This document shows, piece by piece, positions 42,928-52,124 of a DNA stretch of 64,000 nucleotides. A program made the translations under genes and the position numbers. The stretch is taken from contig NZ_BCXI01000010.1 of NCBI RefSeq assembly GCF_001895025.1, positions 124,001-188,000 on the forward strand. Direction: 5' to 3'. Each line of letters opens with the position of its first letter. Position 1 is the first letter of the stretch. A model generated the notes under the pieces. The model had not been told where the DNA came from, ran no database searches, and worked only from the letters and a program-made list of their open reading frames with translations. Origin of the DNA: Rhodococcus zopfii NBRC 100606 = JCM 9919. GTDB lineage: Bacteria > Actinomycetota > Actinomycetes > Mycobacteriales > Mycobacteriaceae.

Positions 42928-43830
42928 ATGAGCGATCCCAAACCGATCGTCGTGGCCGTCGACGGATCGGATGCGGCAGCCGCCGCCGTGATCTGGGCGG
43001 CACGAACCGCCGCGGCCCGCGCCCTGCCGCTGCACATCGTCACCGTTGTGCACGTGCCGTCGTTCTACTATTCCGAGCCCTACCTGGCGCAGAGCTTCCA
43101 CCAGGAGATGAAGGACACCGCGCGGGCGCGACTCGACAACTCCGCGGTCCTGGCGCGGCAGACCGCGGAGGAGATCGGCCCCCTCAAGGTGACCACCGCG
43201 CAGGCCGAAGGAAAGGTCGCGCAGACGCTCGTCGACCTGTCCGCCCAAGCCGCGCAGATCGTCCTCGGATCGCGTGGTCTCGGTGAAGTGAAGGGTCTGC
43301 TGATCGGTTCGGTGACGCTCGCGGTGGCCGCGCACTCGCACGCGCCGGTCGCAGTGGTGCGTGGGCGCACCCTCGACGGTGCGCCGCCCGCCGAGGGGCC
43401 GGTCGTCGTCGGAATCGACGGTTCCGAGTCCTGCGAGGCCGCCGTCGCCGCCGCGTTCGAGGAGGCCGCGGCACGCCGGGCGACCCTCGTCGCCGTCAAC
43501 GTGTGGAGCGACGTCAGCGTGCAGCCGTCCCTCGGCGCGGTGCCCGAGGACCCGCAGTGGAGCACCATCCAGACGGGGGAGGAAGTGGTACTCGCCGAAC
43601 GCCTCGCCGGGTACCGCGAACGCTACCCCGACGTCGTGGTGGAACGGGTGGTCGCGCGGGACCGGCCGGTGCGGGTCCTGAGCGAATACGCCGAAACCGC
43701 ACAGCTTCTCGTCGTCGGCACCCGTGGTCGCGGGGGATTCAAGGGCCTGCTTCTCGGATCGACCAGCAACGCGCTGATCCAGACCGCGGATTGCCCGGTG
43801 CTGGTGGTGCGCCCGTACGACGCGCAGTGA
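42928..43830 (+). CDS. Universal stress protein, two UspA domains
   Basis: A 300-residue protein with two UspA domains (about 7-146 and 157-298), paralogous to the one at 40882. ATP-binding motifs are GSRGLGEVKGLLIGSV and GTRGRGGFKGLLLGSTS. AGAAGGGG just before the ATG is a good Shine-Dalgarno. It follows the F420-type oxidoreductase by 34 bp, so they are probably cotranscribed. A strong terminator follows at 43842-43871. Confidence 0.92.
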   Translation: MSDPKPIVVAVDGSDAAAAAVIWAARTAAARALPLHIVTVVHVPSFYYSEPYLAQSFHQEMKDTARARLDNSAVLARQTAEEIGPLKVTTAQAEGKVAQTLVDLSAQAAQIVLGSRGLGEVKGLLIGSVTLAVAAHSHAPVAVVRGRTLDGAPPAEGPVVVGIDGSESCEAAVAAAFEEAAARRATLVAVNVWSDVSVQPSLGAVPEDPQWSTIQTGEEVVLAERLAGYRERYPDVVVERVVARDRPVRVLSEYAETAQLLVVGTRGRGGFKGLLLGSTSNALIQTADCPVLVVRPYDAQ

Positions 43831-43841
43831 CGAGGTGACGG

Positions 43842-43871
43842 TTCGGCCCCGCCGGTGTCGGCGGGGCCGAA
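43842..43871. terminator. Bidirectional hairpin terminator
   Basis: Perfect 13-bp arms (TTCGGCCCCGCCG at 43842-43854, complement at 43859-43871) around the tetraloop GTGT, between the convergent universal stress protein and desA operons. Confidence 0.9.
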
Positions 43872-43919
43872 TCGAATCCCCTTGCCCAAAACCGGAATTG
43901 CCGGCTCCGCGCGGGCGAC

Positions 43920-44171
43920 TCAGCCGAACTCGTCGAGCCCCCGCTCGCGCAGTTGCGCCCACACGTCCGCCGGATGCACGCCGCGGCGGATCGCGTCGTT
44001 CTCGATGAGTACCCCCAGCATCATCGACGTCAGATAGGCGACATCGTCGGCGTGCTCGGTCGCGTATCGCTCGCGCAGCCATCCGGATGTGTTCTGCTGC
44101 TTCGCCGTTCGTGCCATCTCGAGAACCGACCGGAACAGCTCGTCCGTCGGCTGCTCGGTCGGGGCGCTCAC
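43920..44171 (-). CDS. Small protein coupled to the desaturase
   Basis: An 83-residue soluble, mainly helical protein (LFRSVLEMARTAKQQN, AYLTSMMLGVLIENDAIRRGV) with no cysteine, membrane helix or recognised family. The ATG at 44171 overlaps the desA stop by four bases, indicating coupled translation and a possible role as a desaturase accessory factor. Nothing else about its function is visible. Confidence 0.75.
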   Translation of the reverse strand: MSAPTEQPTDELFRSVLEMARTAKQQNTSGWLRERYATEHADDVAYLTSMMLGVLIENDAIRRGVHPADVWAQLRERGLDEFG

Positions 44172-45115
44172 GCCGTGACCTCCTGCCCGCGTCGGGCCTG
44201 CCGGGCGAGCGCGCGGTCGCGGGACTCCTCGAACCGCACCGCCTGCGCCTCGAGGTCGACCAGGAACGTGTCGAGCTGCTCGCGCAGATCCTCACCGCGC
44301 GCACCGAAGTCGGTGCGTTCGAAGATCCGCCACTTGCGCAGCACCGGCTGCACGACCTCGTCGAGATGCTGACGCAGATCGTAGATTCCGCCCTTGGCGA
44401 TGAGCACCGCGTTGCGCCGGAAGTTCGCCATCGAGGCACCCGGCATCTGAAAGTTGGTGAGCACCCGCACGACGGCGTGGAGTGCCTGATCGGGTGCGAT
44501 GTCGAGGGCGCCTTCGACGATGTTGCGGTAGAACATCATGTGCAGGTTCTCGTCCGCGGCCACGCGTGCGAGCATCCGGTCCGCGATCGGATCACCGCAC
44601 GCCTTGCCGGTGTTGCGATGGGAGACGCGGGTCGCCAGTTCCTGGAAGGTCACGTACGACACCGAATCGAGCATCGACGTGGCGCCGGGCGCGAACCCGT
44701 TCGTCATGTGTTCCATCCGCGCGTTCTCCAGCGCGACCGGATCGACACCGCGGGTGACCACCAGATAGTCCCGCATGACGACGGAATGCTTGTTCTCCTC
44801 GGCGGTCCACCGTCCGACCCACGTGCCCCACGCCCCGTCGAAACCGAAATGCTCGGCGATCTCACGGTGGTACGACGGCAGGTTGTCCTCGGTGAGCAGG
44901 TTGGTGATCATCGCGGCCTTCGCCGTCTCGCTGAGCGCGGACTGCTCCGGGTCCCAGTCGACGCCGCCCAGCGCCGCGAAGTTGCGGCCGTCGTCCCAGG
45001 GAACGTAGTCGTGCGGATGCCAGTCCTTCGCCATCGACAGGTGCCGGTTGACGTTGTCCTCGGCGACCGGTTCTAGTTCGCGGAGCAGCTCGATATCCGT
45101 GAGTTCTCGTGTCAC
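44168..45115 (-). CDS. desA: Acyl-ACP desaturase, DesA1-like
   Basis: A 315-residue soluble diiron desaturase resembling mycobacterial DesA1 (Rv0824c). Matching blocks are NRHLSMAKDWHPHDYVPW, TEDNLPSYHREIAEHFG, WTAEENKHSVVMRDYLVVTR and ADENLHMMFYR; the EENKH and DENLH motifs supply iron ligands. It should introduce a double bond into an acyl-ACP, using ferredoxin-type electrons and O2. It lies 21 bp after the Acg-type nitroreductase gene and overlaps a small downstream gene, so the three form an operon within the hypoxia region. Confidence 0.93.
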   Translation of the reverse strand: MTRELTDIELLRELEPVAEDNVNRHLSMAKDWHPHDYVPWDDGRNFAALGGVDWDPEQSALSETAKAAMITNLLTEDNLPSYHREIAEHFGFDGAWGTWVGRWTAEENKHSVVMRDYLVVTRGVDPVALENARMEHMTNGFAPGATSMLDSVSYVTFQELATRVSHRNTGKACGDPIADRMLARVAADENLHMMFYRNIVEGALDIAPDQALHAVVRVLTNFQMPGASMANFRRNAVLIAKGGIYDLRQHLDEVVQPVLRKWRIFERTDFGARGEDLREQLDTFLVDLEAQAVRFEESRDRALARQARRGQEVTA

Positions 45116-45136
45116 AGTGCGAATCTCCTAAAGGTG

Positions 45137-46060
45137 TCAGTATCCGATGCGCATGATCAGTTGGGGCCGCCCCGGCAGCGCAAGCCGGTCGGCGAACCGC
45201 GCAGCCGAGTCTTCGACGCGCAGCGGGTGAGTGAGCACCGACGCCGAGAGCCGGGCGTCGACCGCGGCCAGCCAGGCACGTTCGGTGGCGATCCCCACCC
45301 GGATCAGATCGATCGGGTCGGCGGTGGCGGTGGAGAAGACCAGCACCGACTCCCGGTCGATCGCCTCGGCGAGTGCGGTGGTGTTGGGAATGCCGGTGGT
45401 CACCAGGGCCTTGCCGGCGGGGCCGTCCGCATCCAGCCCGGTGTTCCAATCGGTGACGATCTCGGTGGTGCCCTCGGGCTGCCAGTGCGACGTCCACGAG
45501 AACATCTCGCGCTGGTAGTGCGGATTGCGGCGGACTTCCTCCGCCGAATACGTCAGCGTCTCGGCGAGCACCGGCGCCTCGTCGGACGCCAGCAACCGCA
45601 CCTGCACGCCGGGCACCTCGTCCACCGCGGCCATCACGTCTGCGAGGGTCGCCGCCGCCACGGGAATCCGCGCGAACGATTCACGGTGACTGCGGCGATG
45701 CGAGATCGCCGCATAGAACCTCAGGTCGGAACCCGTCGGGGGCCGCACCTCCACCGCGTCCACCCGCGCGATCATCTCGGGTCGTTCCGGATCCGGCAGC
45801 AACGTGGTGTGGGTGCGCCAGCCCAGGACACGGATGCCCAGTTCGAGGTTCGCCAGTGCGGTACCGCACGAGATCAGCCGGTCCGGCCGCAGCGGATCGA
45901 GACCCGGTTCAGCGAATTCGAGCCGTTCGTCGAGTTCCGCGGAACGGCCCGGCAGGCGCAGATTCCAGGGCTGGGTGTCGTGGATGGACGGTGCCTCGAT
46001 GACAGCGCGGGCGATGATCTCGGTGTCGCCGGTTGTCCAGGTGTCGGTCGGGACGGTCAT
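45137..46060 (-). CDS. Acg-family nitroreductase-like flavoprotein
   Basis: A 307-residue protein of the Acg group (Rv2032/Rv3131/Rv3127-like), degenerate members of the nitroreductase fold that belong to the DosR regulon in M. tuberculosis. [19 protein letters not shown] near residue 20 and [18 protein letters not shown] near residue 65 are the family signatures. Acg proteins bind FMN with a lid that may block catalysis, so a storage role has been proposed. It heads the nitroreductase-desA-small protein operon, divergent from dosR, and the intergenic region has a degenerate DosR-like half-site. Confidence 0.88.
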   Translation of the reverse strand: MTVPTDTWTTGDTEIIARAVIEAPSIHDTQPWNLRLPGRSAELDERLEFAEPGLDPLRPDRLISCGTALANLELGIRVLGWRTHTTLLPDPERPEMIARVDAVEVRPPTGSDLRFYAAISHRRSHRESFARIPVAAATLADVMAAVDEVPGVQVRLLASDEAPVLAETLTYSAEEVRRNPHYQREMFSWTSHWQPEGTTEIVTDWNTGLDADGPAGKALVTTGIPNTTALAEAIDRESVLVFSTATADPIDLIRVGIATERAWLAAVDARLSASVLTHPLRVEDSAARFADRLALPGRPQLIMRIGY

Positions 46061-46141
46061 GGCGGTCTCCTCGTCTCGTCGGTCACCTCACGCAGGTCAC
46101 GGGATGTTTCCACGAGGATCACCCGCCACCGGTGTTCCGCG

Positions 46142-46161
46142 CAGCGGGCGAAGGTCCCGAA
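46142..46161. promoter_or_regulatory. Degenerate DosR-like site
   Basis: GGTCCCGAA at 46153-46161 fits the right half of the DosR consensus well, while the left half is poor. It lies in the divergent region between the Acg-type gene and dosR. A weak call. Confidence 0.35.
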
Positions 46162-46245
46162 ACAGTCGTCGAACGGCCCCACGTCGGTACGGTTCTATGG
46201 AACTGGAACGATGGACCCCGACCGTGTGAAAGAAAGGTGGCGCCG

Positions 46246-46893
46246 ATGCCTCGCGTGTTTCTCGTCGACGATCACGAAATCGTCCGGCGTGGTCTGGTCG
46301 ACCTGTTGAGCAGCGTGCCGGATTTCACCGTCGTCGGAGAGGCGGCCTCGGTGGGGGAGGCACTGGCCCGCGTCCCTGGCAGCGGGGCGGAGGTGGCGGT
46401 GCTCGACGTGCGGTTGCCCGACGGCAACGGTGTGGAGCTGTGCCGCGAGCTGCGTGCGCGGATGCCGGAACTACGGGCCCTGATGCTCACCTCGTACGCC
46501 GACGACGAAGCGCTGTTCGATGCGATCATGGCGGGCGCGTCGGGGTTCGTGCTCAAGCAGATCCTCGGTACCGACCTGGTCTCGGCGATCCGGACGGTCG
46601 GGGAGGGCGGGTCGCTGCTCGACAGCCGCGCCACCGCCGCGCTCATGGACCGCATCCGCGCCTCCCGTACCGCCGATCCGCTGGCGGAGTTGTCCGAGCA
46701 GGAACGCGCCGTCTTCGAGCTCATCGGTGAGGGCCTGACCAACCGGGAGATCGCGGAACGACTGTTCCTGGCGGAGAAGACGATCAAGAACTACGTCTCG
46801 CGGCTGCTGTCGAAACTGGGCATGCAGCGGCGCACACAGGCCGCGGTGCTGGCGACCGAGCTGCGCAAGGAACGCGGGCACGGTCCCGCGTAA
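46246..46893 (+). CDS. dosR: DosR/DevR-type response regulator
   Basis: A 215-residue NarL-family regulator nearly the length of M. tuberculosis DosR (217). The receiver domain opens [21 protein letters not shown], with the phosphorylated Asp54 in [13 protein letters not shown]. The C-terminal LuxR-type helix-turn-helix contains [21 protein letters not shown] and [12 protein letters not shown], the DNA-contact part being almost as in DosR. ATG 46246 opens the receiver. It is divergent from the Acg-type gene and convergent with the sensor kinase gene. It should bind the DosR-like box at 40829-40848. Confidence 0.93.
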   Translation: MPRVFLVDDHEIVRRGLVDLLSSVPDFTVVGEAASVGEALARVPGSGAEVAVLDVRLPDGNGVELCRELRARMPELRALMLTSYADDEALFDAIMAGASGFVLKQILGTDLVSAIRTVGEGGSLLDSRATAALMDRIRASRTADPLAELSEQERAVFELIGEGLTNREIAERLFLAEKTIKNYVSRLLSKLGMQRRTQAAVLATELRKERGHGPA

Positions 46894-46915
46894 GGGGCTG
46901 TTTGCTCGGCCACGC

Positions 46916-46949
46916 GACAGCCGCGCGCTGAAGGCAGCGCGCGGCTGTC
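46916..46949. terminator. Bidirectional hairpin between dosR and dosS
   Basis: Perfect 15-bp arms (GACAGCCGCGCGCTG at 46916-46930, complement at 46935-46949) around the loop AAGG separate the convergent regulator and kinase genes. Confidence 0.88.
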
Positions 46950-46979
46950 CGTCGGCCTTGCGGCCCTGAGGGGAACGCC

Positions 46980-48638
46980 TCAGAGCGGCACCGTCCACAG
47001 CACGCGGGTGCCGCCGTCCGGGCCGGGCCCGATGCTGCACACGCCCGCGCACTGCTCGGCGCGGCGTTCCAGATTCGCCAGACCGCTGCGACGCGGGGTC
47101 GCGGGCAAACCCGTTCCGTTGTCGACGATCTCGATGGAGAAGCTGTCGTCGGCGGTCACCGCGACGGTGATCTTGTCGGACTGCGAATGCCGCAGCGCGT
47201 TGCTCAGGCCCTCCCGCAGCACCGCCTCGGCGTGCGGGTGGATCCGGTCGGGGACGAGCGTGTCGATCGGCCCGACGAACTGCACGTTCGGGGCGACCGT
47301 CGAATGGATGCTCAGGTCGCCGACCGCGTCGAGCAGTCGCCGTCGCAGGCTCGTCGACGCCGCGGCCCCCGTGGTGTGCAGATCGAAGATCGTGGTCCGG
47401 ATCTCGCGCACCGTCCGGTCCAGCTGCTCCACGGCATGCTGGACCACCGCGGCGACGCGCTGCGGGTCGGCGCCGGGCACCATCGAACTCTGCAGGCTCA
47501 TGCCCGTCGCGAACAGACGCTGAATCACATTGTCGTGCAGGTCCTGTGCGATCCGGTCGCGATCGGCGAGGACGTCGAGCAGGCGTTGTTTACGTTGCTG
47601 CTCGGCGAATTCGAGCGCCACCGCAGCGAGATTCGCCATCGATTCGAGACGCGCCACGTCCTCGCCGTCCCACGGGTCGGTGCCGGGCGCACGCGTCACG
47701 ATCAGCACGCCGGTGCCGGTGGAGGTCGCCGACAACGGCAGCACCACCGCGCTGCCCGCGCTGCCCGCACCCGCCGACGGCAACCCTGCCAGGGAATCGG
47801 TGAGCACCGGACGCCGCGATCGGAGCGCTTCCAGCACAGGCGAATCGGTGAGATCGATCCGGACCTGACCGGTCGCCGGTGCCGTGGGCGACGCGGCGCG
47901 CACAGTGCCGTGGGAGCCGTCGACGAGGACGACGAAAGCGCCGGCGCCGCGCGCGAGATCGCGGACCTGGCCGGTGAGCGACCCGAGCGTCTCGTCCACC
48001 GACCCGCCGACAAGCAGGCGCGCGTTGATCGAGGCCATCGCCGCGAGCCACCGTTCTCGGGTGAGCGACCCCTCGAACAACCGGGCGTTGTCCACGGCCA
48101 TGCCCGCGGAGGTCGCGAGAACCTTGAGAATGACCTCGTCCTCCTCGGTGAACGCCGGTGCGCCCAGCTTCTCGGTGAGGTAGATGCTGCCGAACACCTT
48201 GCCGCGGATCATGATCGGCGTACCGAGGAAGCTCTTCATCGGCGGATGGTTCGGTGGGAAACCGATCGATGCGGGGTGCGTCGAGAGATCCGCCAGCCGC
48301 ACCGGTCGCGGATCGTTGATGAGCAACCCGAGGATGCCGCGGCCCTCCGGCAGATGACCCATGTGGCCGCGCTGCGCGGGATTGATGCCCTCGTACACGA
48401 ATTCGGACAGGCCGCCGTCCGCGGCGCGGACACCGAGCGCGCCGTAGCGGGCGTCGAGCAGCGACACCGCGGTCTGCACGATCCGCTGCAGCATCGAATC
48501 GAGTTCGAGTCCCGAACCCACCACCAGCACCGCCTCGAGCAGGCCCCGTAGCGTCGCCGGGTCGGTTTGGGCGTCGTCCAGCCGGCTGCGCAGTTCGGAC
48601 AGCAGGCTGTCGATCGCGGAGTCCGTCGCGTCGCTCAT
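46980..48638 (-). CDS. dosS: DosS/DevS-type heme-GAF sensor histidine kinase
   Basis: A 552-residue cytosolic kinase with two GAF domains (about 35-190 and 205-350), a HisKA_3 dimerisation domain and an ATPase domain. The first GAF contains GFPPNHPPMKSFLGTP, and His131 in it corresponds to the heme-ligand His149 of M. tuberculosis DosS, so O2/NO/CO sensing is likely. The phosphoacceptor is His368 in DRIAQDLHDNVIQRLFATG. The N-box region is LREGLSNALRHSQ. It overlaps the preceding hydrolase gene by ATGA, and is convergent with dosR instead of following it as in M. tuberculosis. Confidence 0.93.
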   Translation of the reverse strand: MSDATDSAIDSLLSELRSRLDDAQTDPATLRGLLEAVLVVGSGLELDSMLQRIVQTAVSLLDARYGALGVRAADGGLSEFVYEGINPAQRGHMGHLPEGRGILGLLINDPRPVRLADLSTHPASIGFPPNHPPMKSFLGTPIMIRGKVFGSIYLTEKLGAPAFTEEDEVILKVLATSAGMAVDNARLFEGSLTRERWLAAMASINARLLVGGSVDETLGSLTGQVRDLARGAGAFVVLVDGSHGTVRAASPTAPATGQVRIDLTDSPVLEALRSRRPVLTDSLAGLPSAGAGSAGSAVVLPLSATSTGTGVLIVTRAPGTDPWDGEDVARLESMANLAAVALEFAEQQRKQRLLDVLADRDRIAQDLHDNVIQRLFATGMSLQSSMVPGADPQRVAAVVQHAVEQLDRTVREIRTTIFDLHTTGAAASTSLRRRLLDAVGDLSIHSTVAPNVQFVGPIDTLVPDRIHPHAEAVLREGLSNALRHSQSDKITVAVTADDSFSIEIVDNGTGLPATPRRSGLANLERRAEQCAGVCSIGPGPDGGTRVLWTVPL

Positions 48639-49279
48639 CGTGTACCTTCCAGCAATTTCAGCACCGCGGCGACCGCCGCATCCGACGGATCGGACTTCGC
48701 GCGGCTCAGGTCGTGGCCGGCGGCCGGCACCTCGACGAGCGCGGTCGCCGCCGGGATCAGCGCGGCCGCGTCACGCAGTTCGTCGACCGTTCCGAACGGG
48801 TCGCGGACGCCGTGCACGAACACCGTGGGCACCGCGATGTCCGGCAGATGCTCGGTGCGGGCCCTCTCCGGCTTGCCCGGCGGGTGCAGCGGATACGACA
48901 CCAGCACCAGCGCGTCGGCCACCCGCGGTTGCTCTGCGGCGAGCATCGACGTCTGGCGCCCGCCGTAGGAGACGCCGCCGAGCAGCAGCGGACCGGCGGT
49001 GCGGTTGTTCAGCAGAGCCGCGGCAGCGGCGACGCCGGTGCGGTCCTCGGCGGCCCGCGACGGTTGCGGCGGACCCTTCGGATTGCGCCTCCGGAACGGA
49101 AGGTCGTAACGCAACGCGAGGAACCCGTGCTCGGTGAAGCGGTCGCACATGCGCCGGAGGATCGCCGCATCGCTGGTGCCACCGGCACCGTGGGTCACCG
49201 CGATCGCGCCGCGCGGCGGTCCGTCGGGAACATGCAGCCTGCCGTGCACCGTCTCGGTGTCCACCAGTTCGACGCTCAC
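48635..49279 (-). CDS. Alpha/beta hydrolase (dienelactone hydrolase/KAT8-like)
   Basis: A 214-residue alpha/beta hydrolase. AVTHGAGGTSDAAILRRM near residue 28 holds the oxyanion region, GGVSYGGRQTS near residue 100 is the nucleophile elbow (GxSxGG), a catalytic Asp is probable in FVHGVRDPFG, and the His near AAGHDLSR. The substrate is unknown. Its stop overlaps the dosS start, so the hydrolase and the kinase are translated together. Confidence 0.85.
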   Translation of the reverse strand: MSVELVDTETVHGRLHVPDGPPRGAIAVTHGAGGTSDAAILRRMCDRFTEHGFLALRYDLPFRRRNPKGPPQPSRAAEDRTGVAAAAALLNNRTAGPLLLGGVSYGGRQTSMLAAEQPRVADALVLVSYPLHPPGKPERARTEHLPDIAVPTVFVHGVRDPFGTVDELRDAAALIPAATALVEVPAAGHDLSRAKSDPSDAAVAAVLKLLEGTR

Positions 49280-49322
49280 ACCCGATACCGTAGTCGCACC
49301 CCGGGAACGCGCTCGGACGCTG

Positions 49323-50381
49323 TCACCGTGCAGGGGCAGGGCCGCGCAGCACCCTCGTCCAGATCCGGTGCAGCATCGCCGCGAACACCACCACCCACGC
49401 GACGACCGCGACCCACAGTTCGCCGGCGCCGACCATGCCGACGAGAGGTAGATCGTCGGCCCGGCCCAGATAGATCCCGGCGACCGCGTACATGCCGAGG
49501 GGGAACACGATCGACCACAGCGACGAGTCGTAGGTCAGCGGAACCTTGTGGATGCGGTGGCGCCACCACCCCGCCGCGATGAGCGGCGGGAACAGCCACG
49601 TCGCGAACGCCCAGATCACGACGGCCAGGCCCGCGATCAGCCCGCGGGTGGCGTCGACCATCGGTGCGTCGGCCATCTCCACGATGTGGGCCCCGGCGAC
49701 CACGATGATCGAGCACGCGCCCATCGACACCCAGTAGGGGGCCGTCAGGTCGGCGGGACGCAGCGGATACTGCAGCATCCGTGCCGCCACGAAGATGCCG
49801 GCCGCGGCATACAGGAACAGGCCCACACCCCACGTGAAGACGGCCACCGCCGCCAGCAGGCGTTCGAACTCGTCGTACACCGGTTGCAGGGTCGCCGCGG
49901 CGATCGCGACGGATTCGCTGGCCACCACCCAGACGAACCACGTGCCGTTGGCCTTCGCGAGCACGGGGCGCCCCGCACTGCCGAGCACCGCCGTCCACGG
50001 AATCACGTAGCCGAGCACCAGCCAGGTGAGGGCGGCGACGACGAGCAGCACCGCCGCGGTCGAATGCCAGCCTTCGCTGATCAGGCGGACGCCGAGGACG
50101 TTGCTACCGGCGATGAACGTGAAGAACCCGAACGCGCGGCCCGAGTCGGCCAGGTCGGCGCGCATCTCGTGCCGGAACGCGATCAGCCGCCACAGCGACA
50201 GCACCACGAGCGCGGCGTACCCGGCGGCCGCGACGACCAGCACGGCCGTCGACGCCACCGTCCGATCCTTCAGGTGAAGCCCGATCGACACGATGCCGCC
50301 GGCCATGACGAACGCGAAGTAGCCGGGCGAGAGCGCACGGACCGAGTCGCGCACCCGAGTCGAGATGTCCACGCCGTGCAA
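49323..50381 (-). CDS. TDT/SLAC1-family membrane transporter
   Basis: A 352-residue protein with ten predicted transmembrane helices, of the tellurite-resistance/dicarboxylate transporter (TehA, SLAC1-like) family. LSPGYFAFVMAGGIVSIG near the N-terminus is the family's first helix. The family moves anions such as malate, nitrate, chloride or sulfite, and specificity is not visible here. A TTG at 50381 gives a better ribosome-site distance (GAAG four bases upstream) than a GTG three codons later at 50372; either may be used. It lies one base downstream of the glycosylase gene's stop and is probably cotranscribed with it. Confidence 0.85.
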   Translation of the reverse strand: MHGVDISTRVRDSVRALSPGYFAFVMAGGIVSIGLHLKDRTVASTAVLVVAAAGYAALVVLSLWRLIAFRHEMRADLADSGRAFGFFTFIAGSNVLGVRLISEGWHSTAAVLLVVAALTWLVLGYVIPWTAVLGSAGRPVLAKANGTWFVWVVASESVAIAAATLQPVYDEFERLLAAVAVFTWGVGLFLYAAAGIFVAARMLQYPLRPADLTAPYWVSMGACSIIVVAGAHIVEMADAPMVDATRGLIAGLAVVIWAFATWLFPPLIAAGWWRHRIHKVPLTYDSSLWSIVFPLGMYAVAGIYLGRADDLPLVGMVGAGELWVAVVAWVVVFAAMLHRIWTRVLRGPAPAR

Positions 50382-50382
50382 G

Positions 50383-51249
50383 CTACTTCAGCAGTCGGGA
50401 CAGCTTTCGGTCCGCCAGGATTTTGCCGCCGGTCTGACAGGTCGGGCAGTACTGGAAGGACCGTTCCGAATATTCGACCTGGCGGACGGTGTCGCCGCAC
50501 ACCGGGCACGGCAACCCCGTGCGCGCATGTACCCGCATTCCCGAACGCTTCTCGCCTTTCAGGCGCGCCGCGTCCTGTCCGGCCGAGCGCGCGACCGCGT
50601 CGGTGAGGGTCGCACGCAGGGCCTCGTGCAGGGCGTCGACCTGGTTGCCGGTGAGGCGGCCCGCCGTCGCGAAGGGGGACAGTCGCGCGGCGTGCAGGAT
50701 CTCGTCGGAGTAGGCGTTGCCGATACCGGCGAGGACGGTCTGGTCGACCAGGACGGTCTTGAGTCTCGACGTGCTGCCGCGGAGTAGCGCCGCGAGATCG
50801 TCGGCGGTGATGTCGAGCGCGTCCGGGCCGAGCCGCGCGATGCCGGGCACCTGCTGCGGATCCTCGACGACCCACACGGCCAGGCGTTTACGGGTACCGG
50901 CTTCGGTGAGGTCGACGGCGGGGGTCGTCGCGTCGGGGGCGAACAGGTGCACGCGGAGTGCGAGCGGTCCCTTGCCGGGGCGCGGCGGCGCGGGGGACGG
51001 GTCGTCGATCCAGCGCAGCCACCCGGCACGCGACAGGTGGGTGACGAGCGAGAGGTCGCCGCAGTCGAGGCACAGGAACTTGCCGAACCGGCGCGCGCCG
51101 GTGACATCGCGGCCCTGCAGCGCCGTGATCGGCGGGTCGGCGGTCTGCAGCACGCTGATCGACGCGACGTCGACGCGGCCCACCACCGACCCCACCGCAT
51201 GCTCCCGTAGGAACCCGGCCAGTGCCTCCACCTCGGGTAGTTCGGGCAT
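50383..51249 (-). CDS. Fpg/Nei-family DNA glycosylase
   Basis: A 288-residue DNA glycosylase/AP lyase for oxidised bases. The protein starts MPELPEVEAL, so Pro2 and Glu3 become the catalytic N-terminus after Met removal, which fixes the start at 51249 instead of two codons upstream. The H2TH region includes VLVDQTVLAGIGNAYSDEILH, and the C-terminal zinc finger is CPVC...CPTC with TGGKILADRKLSRLLK after it. Fpg and Nei cannot be told apart with confidence; the sequence is divergent from canonical MutM. Confidence 0.9.
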   Translation of the reverse strand: MPELPEVEALAGFLREHAVGSVVGRVDVASISVLQTADPPITALQGRDVTGARRFGKFLCLDCGDLSLVTHLSRAGWLRWIDDPSPAPPRPGKGPLALRVHLFAPDATTPAVDLTEAGTRKRLAVWVVEDPQQVPGIARLGPDALDITADDLAALLRGSTSRLKTVLVDQTVLAGIGNAYSDEILHAARLSPFATAGRLTGNQVDALHEALRATLTDAVARSAGQDAARLKGEKRSGMRVHARTGLPCPVCGDTVRQVEYSERSFQYCPTCQTGGKILADRKLSRLLK

Positions 51250-51323
51250 AGGCACAGGCTAGGCCGCCTGAGCCTTCCGGGCGGCCCAACAGGGTGGATG
51301 GACACGCCACTAGACTGCGGGGC

Positions 51324-52124
51324 GTGACTGTGCCGACGCCCTACGAAGACCTGTTGCGCCTCGTCCTCGAGACCGGCACCCCCAAGGCCGACCGCACCGG
51401 GACCGGGACGCGCAGCCTGTTCGGGCATCAGATGCGCTTCGACCTCGCACAGGGATTCCCGCTGGTCACCACGAAGAAGGTGCACCTCAAGTCCATCGTG
51501 TACGAGCTGCTGTGGTTCCTGCGCGGCGACTCGAACGTGCGGTGGCTACAGGAACACGGCGTCAGCATCTGGGACGAATGGGCCGACGCCGACGGCGAGC
51601 TCGGACCCGTCTACGGCGTGCAGTGGCGGTCCTGGCCCACACCGAGCGGCGAGCACATCGACCAGATCAGCCAGGTGATCGACACGATCCGCAACAACCC
51701 GGATTCGCGGCGCATGATCGTCTCCGCGTGGAACGTCGCCGACCTCGACGACATGGCGCTGATGCCGTGCCACGCGTTCTTCCAGTTCTACGTCGCCGAC
51801 GGCAAGCTCAGCTGCCAGCTGTACCAGCGCAGCGCCGACCTGTTCCTCGGCGTGCCGTTCAACATCGCCAGCTACGCACTGCTCACCCACATGGTGGCGC
51901 AGCAGACCGGGCTCGAGGTCGGCGAGTTCATCTGGACGGGCGGCGACTGCCACATCTACGACAATCACATCGAGCAGGTCACCGAGCAGCTCGGCCGCAA
52001 GGCGTTCGAGTACCCGACGCTGAAACTGAACCGCCGCGATTCGCTGTTCGACTACGAGTTCGAGGACGTCGAGATCGTCGGCTACCGGCACCATCCCGGG
52101 ATCAAGGCGCCGGTGGCGGTGTGA
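51324..52124 (+). CDS. thyA: Thymidylate synthase
   Basis: A 266-residue ThyA that converts dUMP to dTMP with methylenetetrahydrofolate. [25 protein letters not shown] and the catalytic Cys149 in [12 protein letters not shown] are clear, as is [20 protein letters not shown]. It is close to M. tuberculosis ThyA (263). The start is GTG at 51324 or 51330. The stop overlaps the dfrA start by GTGA, as expected for two enzymes whose products are linked by dihydrofolate. Confidence 0.97.
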   Translation: MTVPTPYEDLLRLVLETGTPKADRTGTGTRSLFGHQMRFDLAQGFPLVTTKKVHLKSIVYELLWFLRGDSNVRWLQEHGVSIWDEWADADGELGPVYGVQWRSWPTPSGEHIDQISQVIDTIRNNPDSRRMIVSAWNVADLDDMALMPCHAFFQFYVADGKLSCQLYQRSADLFLGVPFNIASYALLTHMVAQQTGLEVGEFIWTGGDCHIYDNHIEQVTEQLGRKAFEYPTLKLNRRDSLFDYEFEDVEIVGYRHHPGIKAPVAV

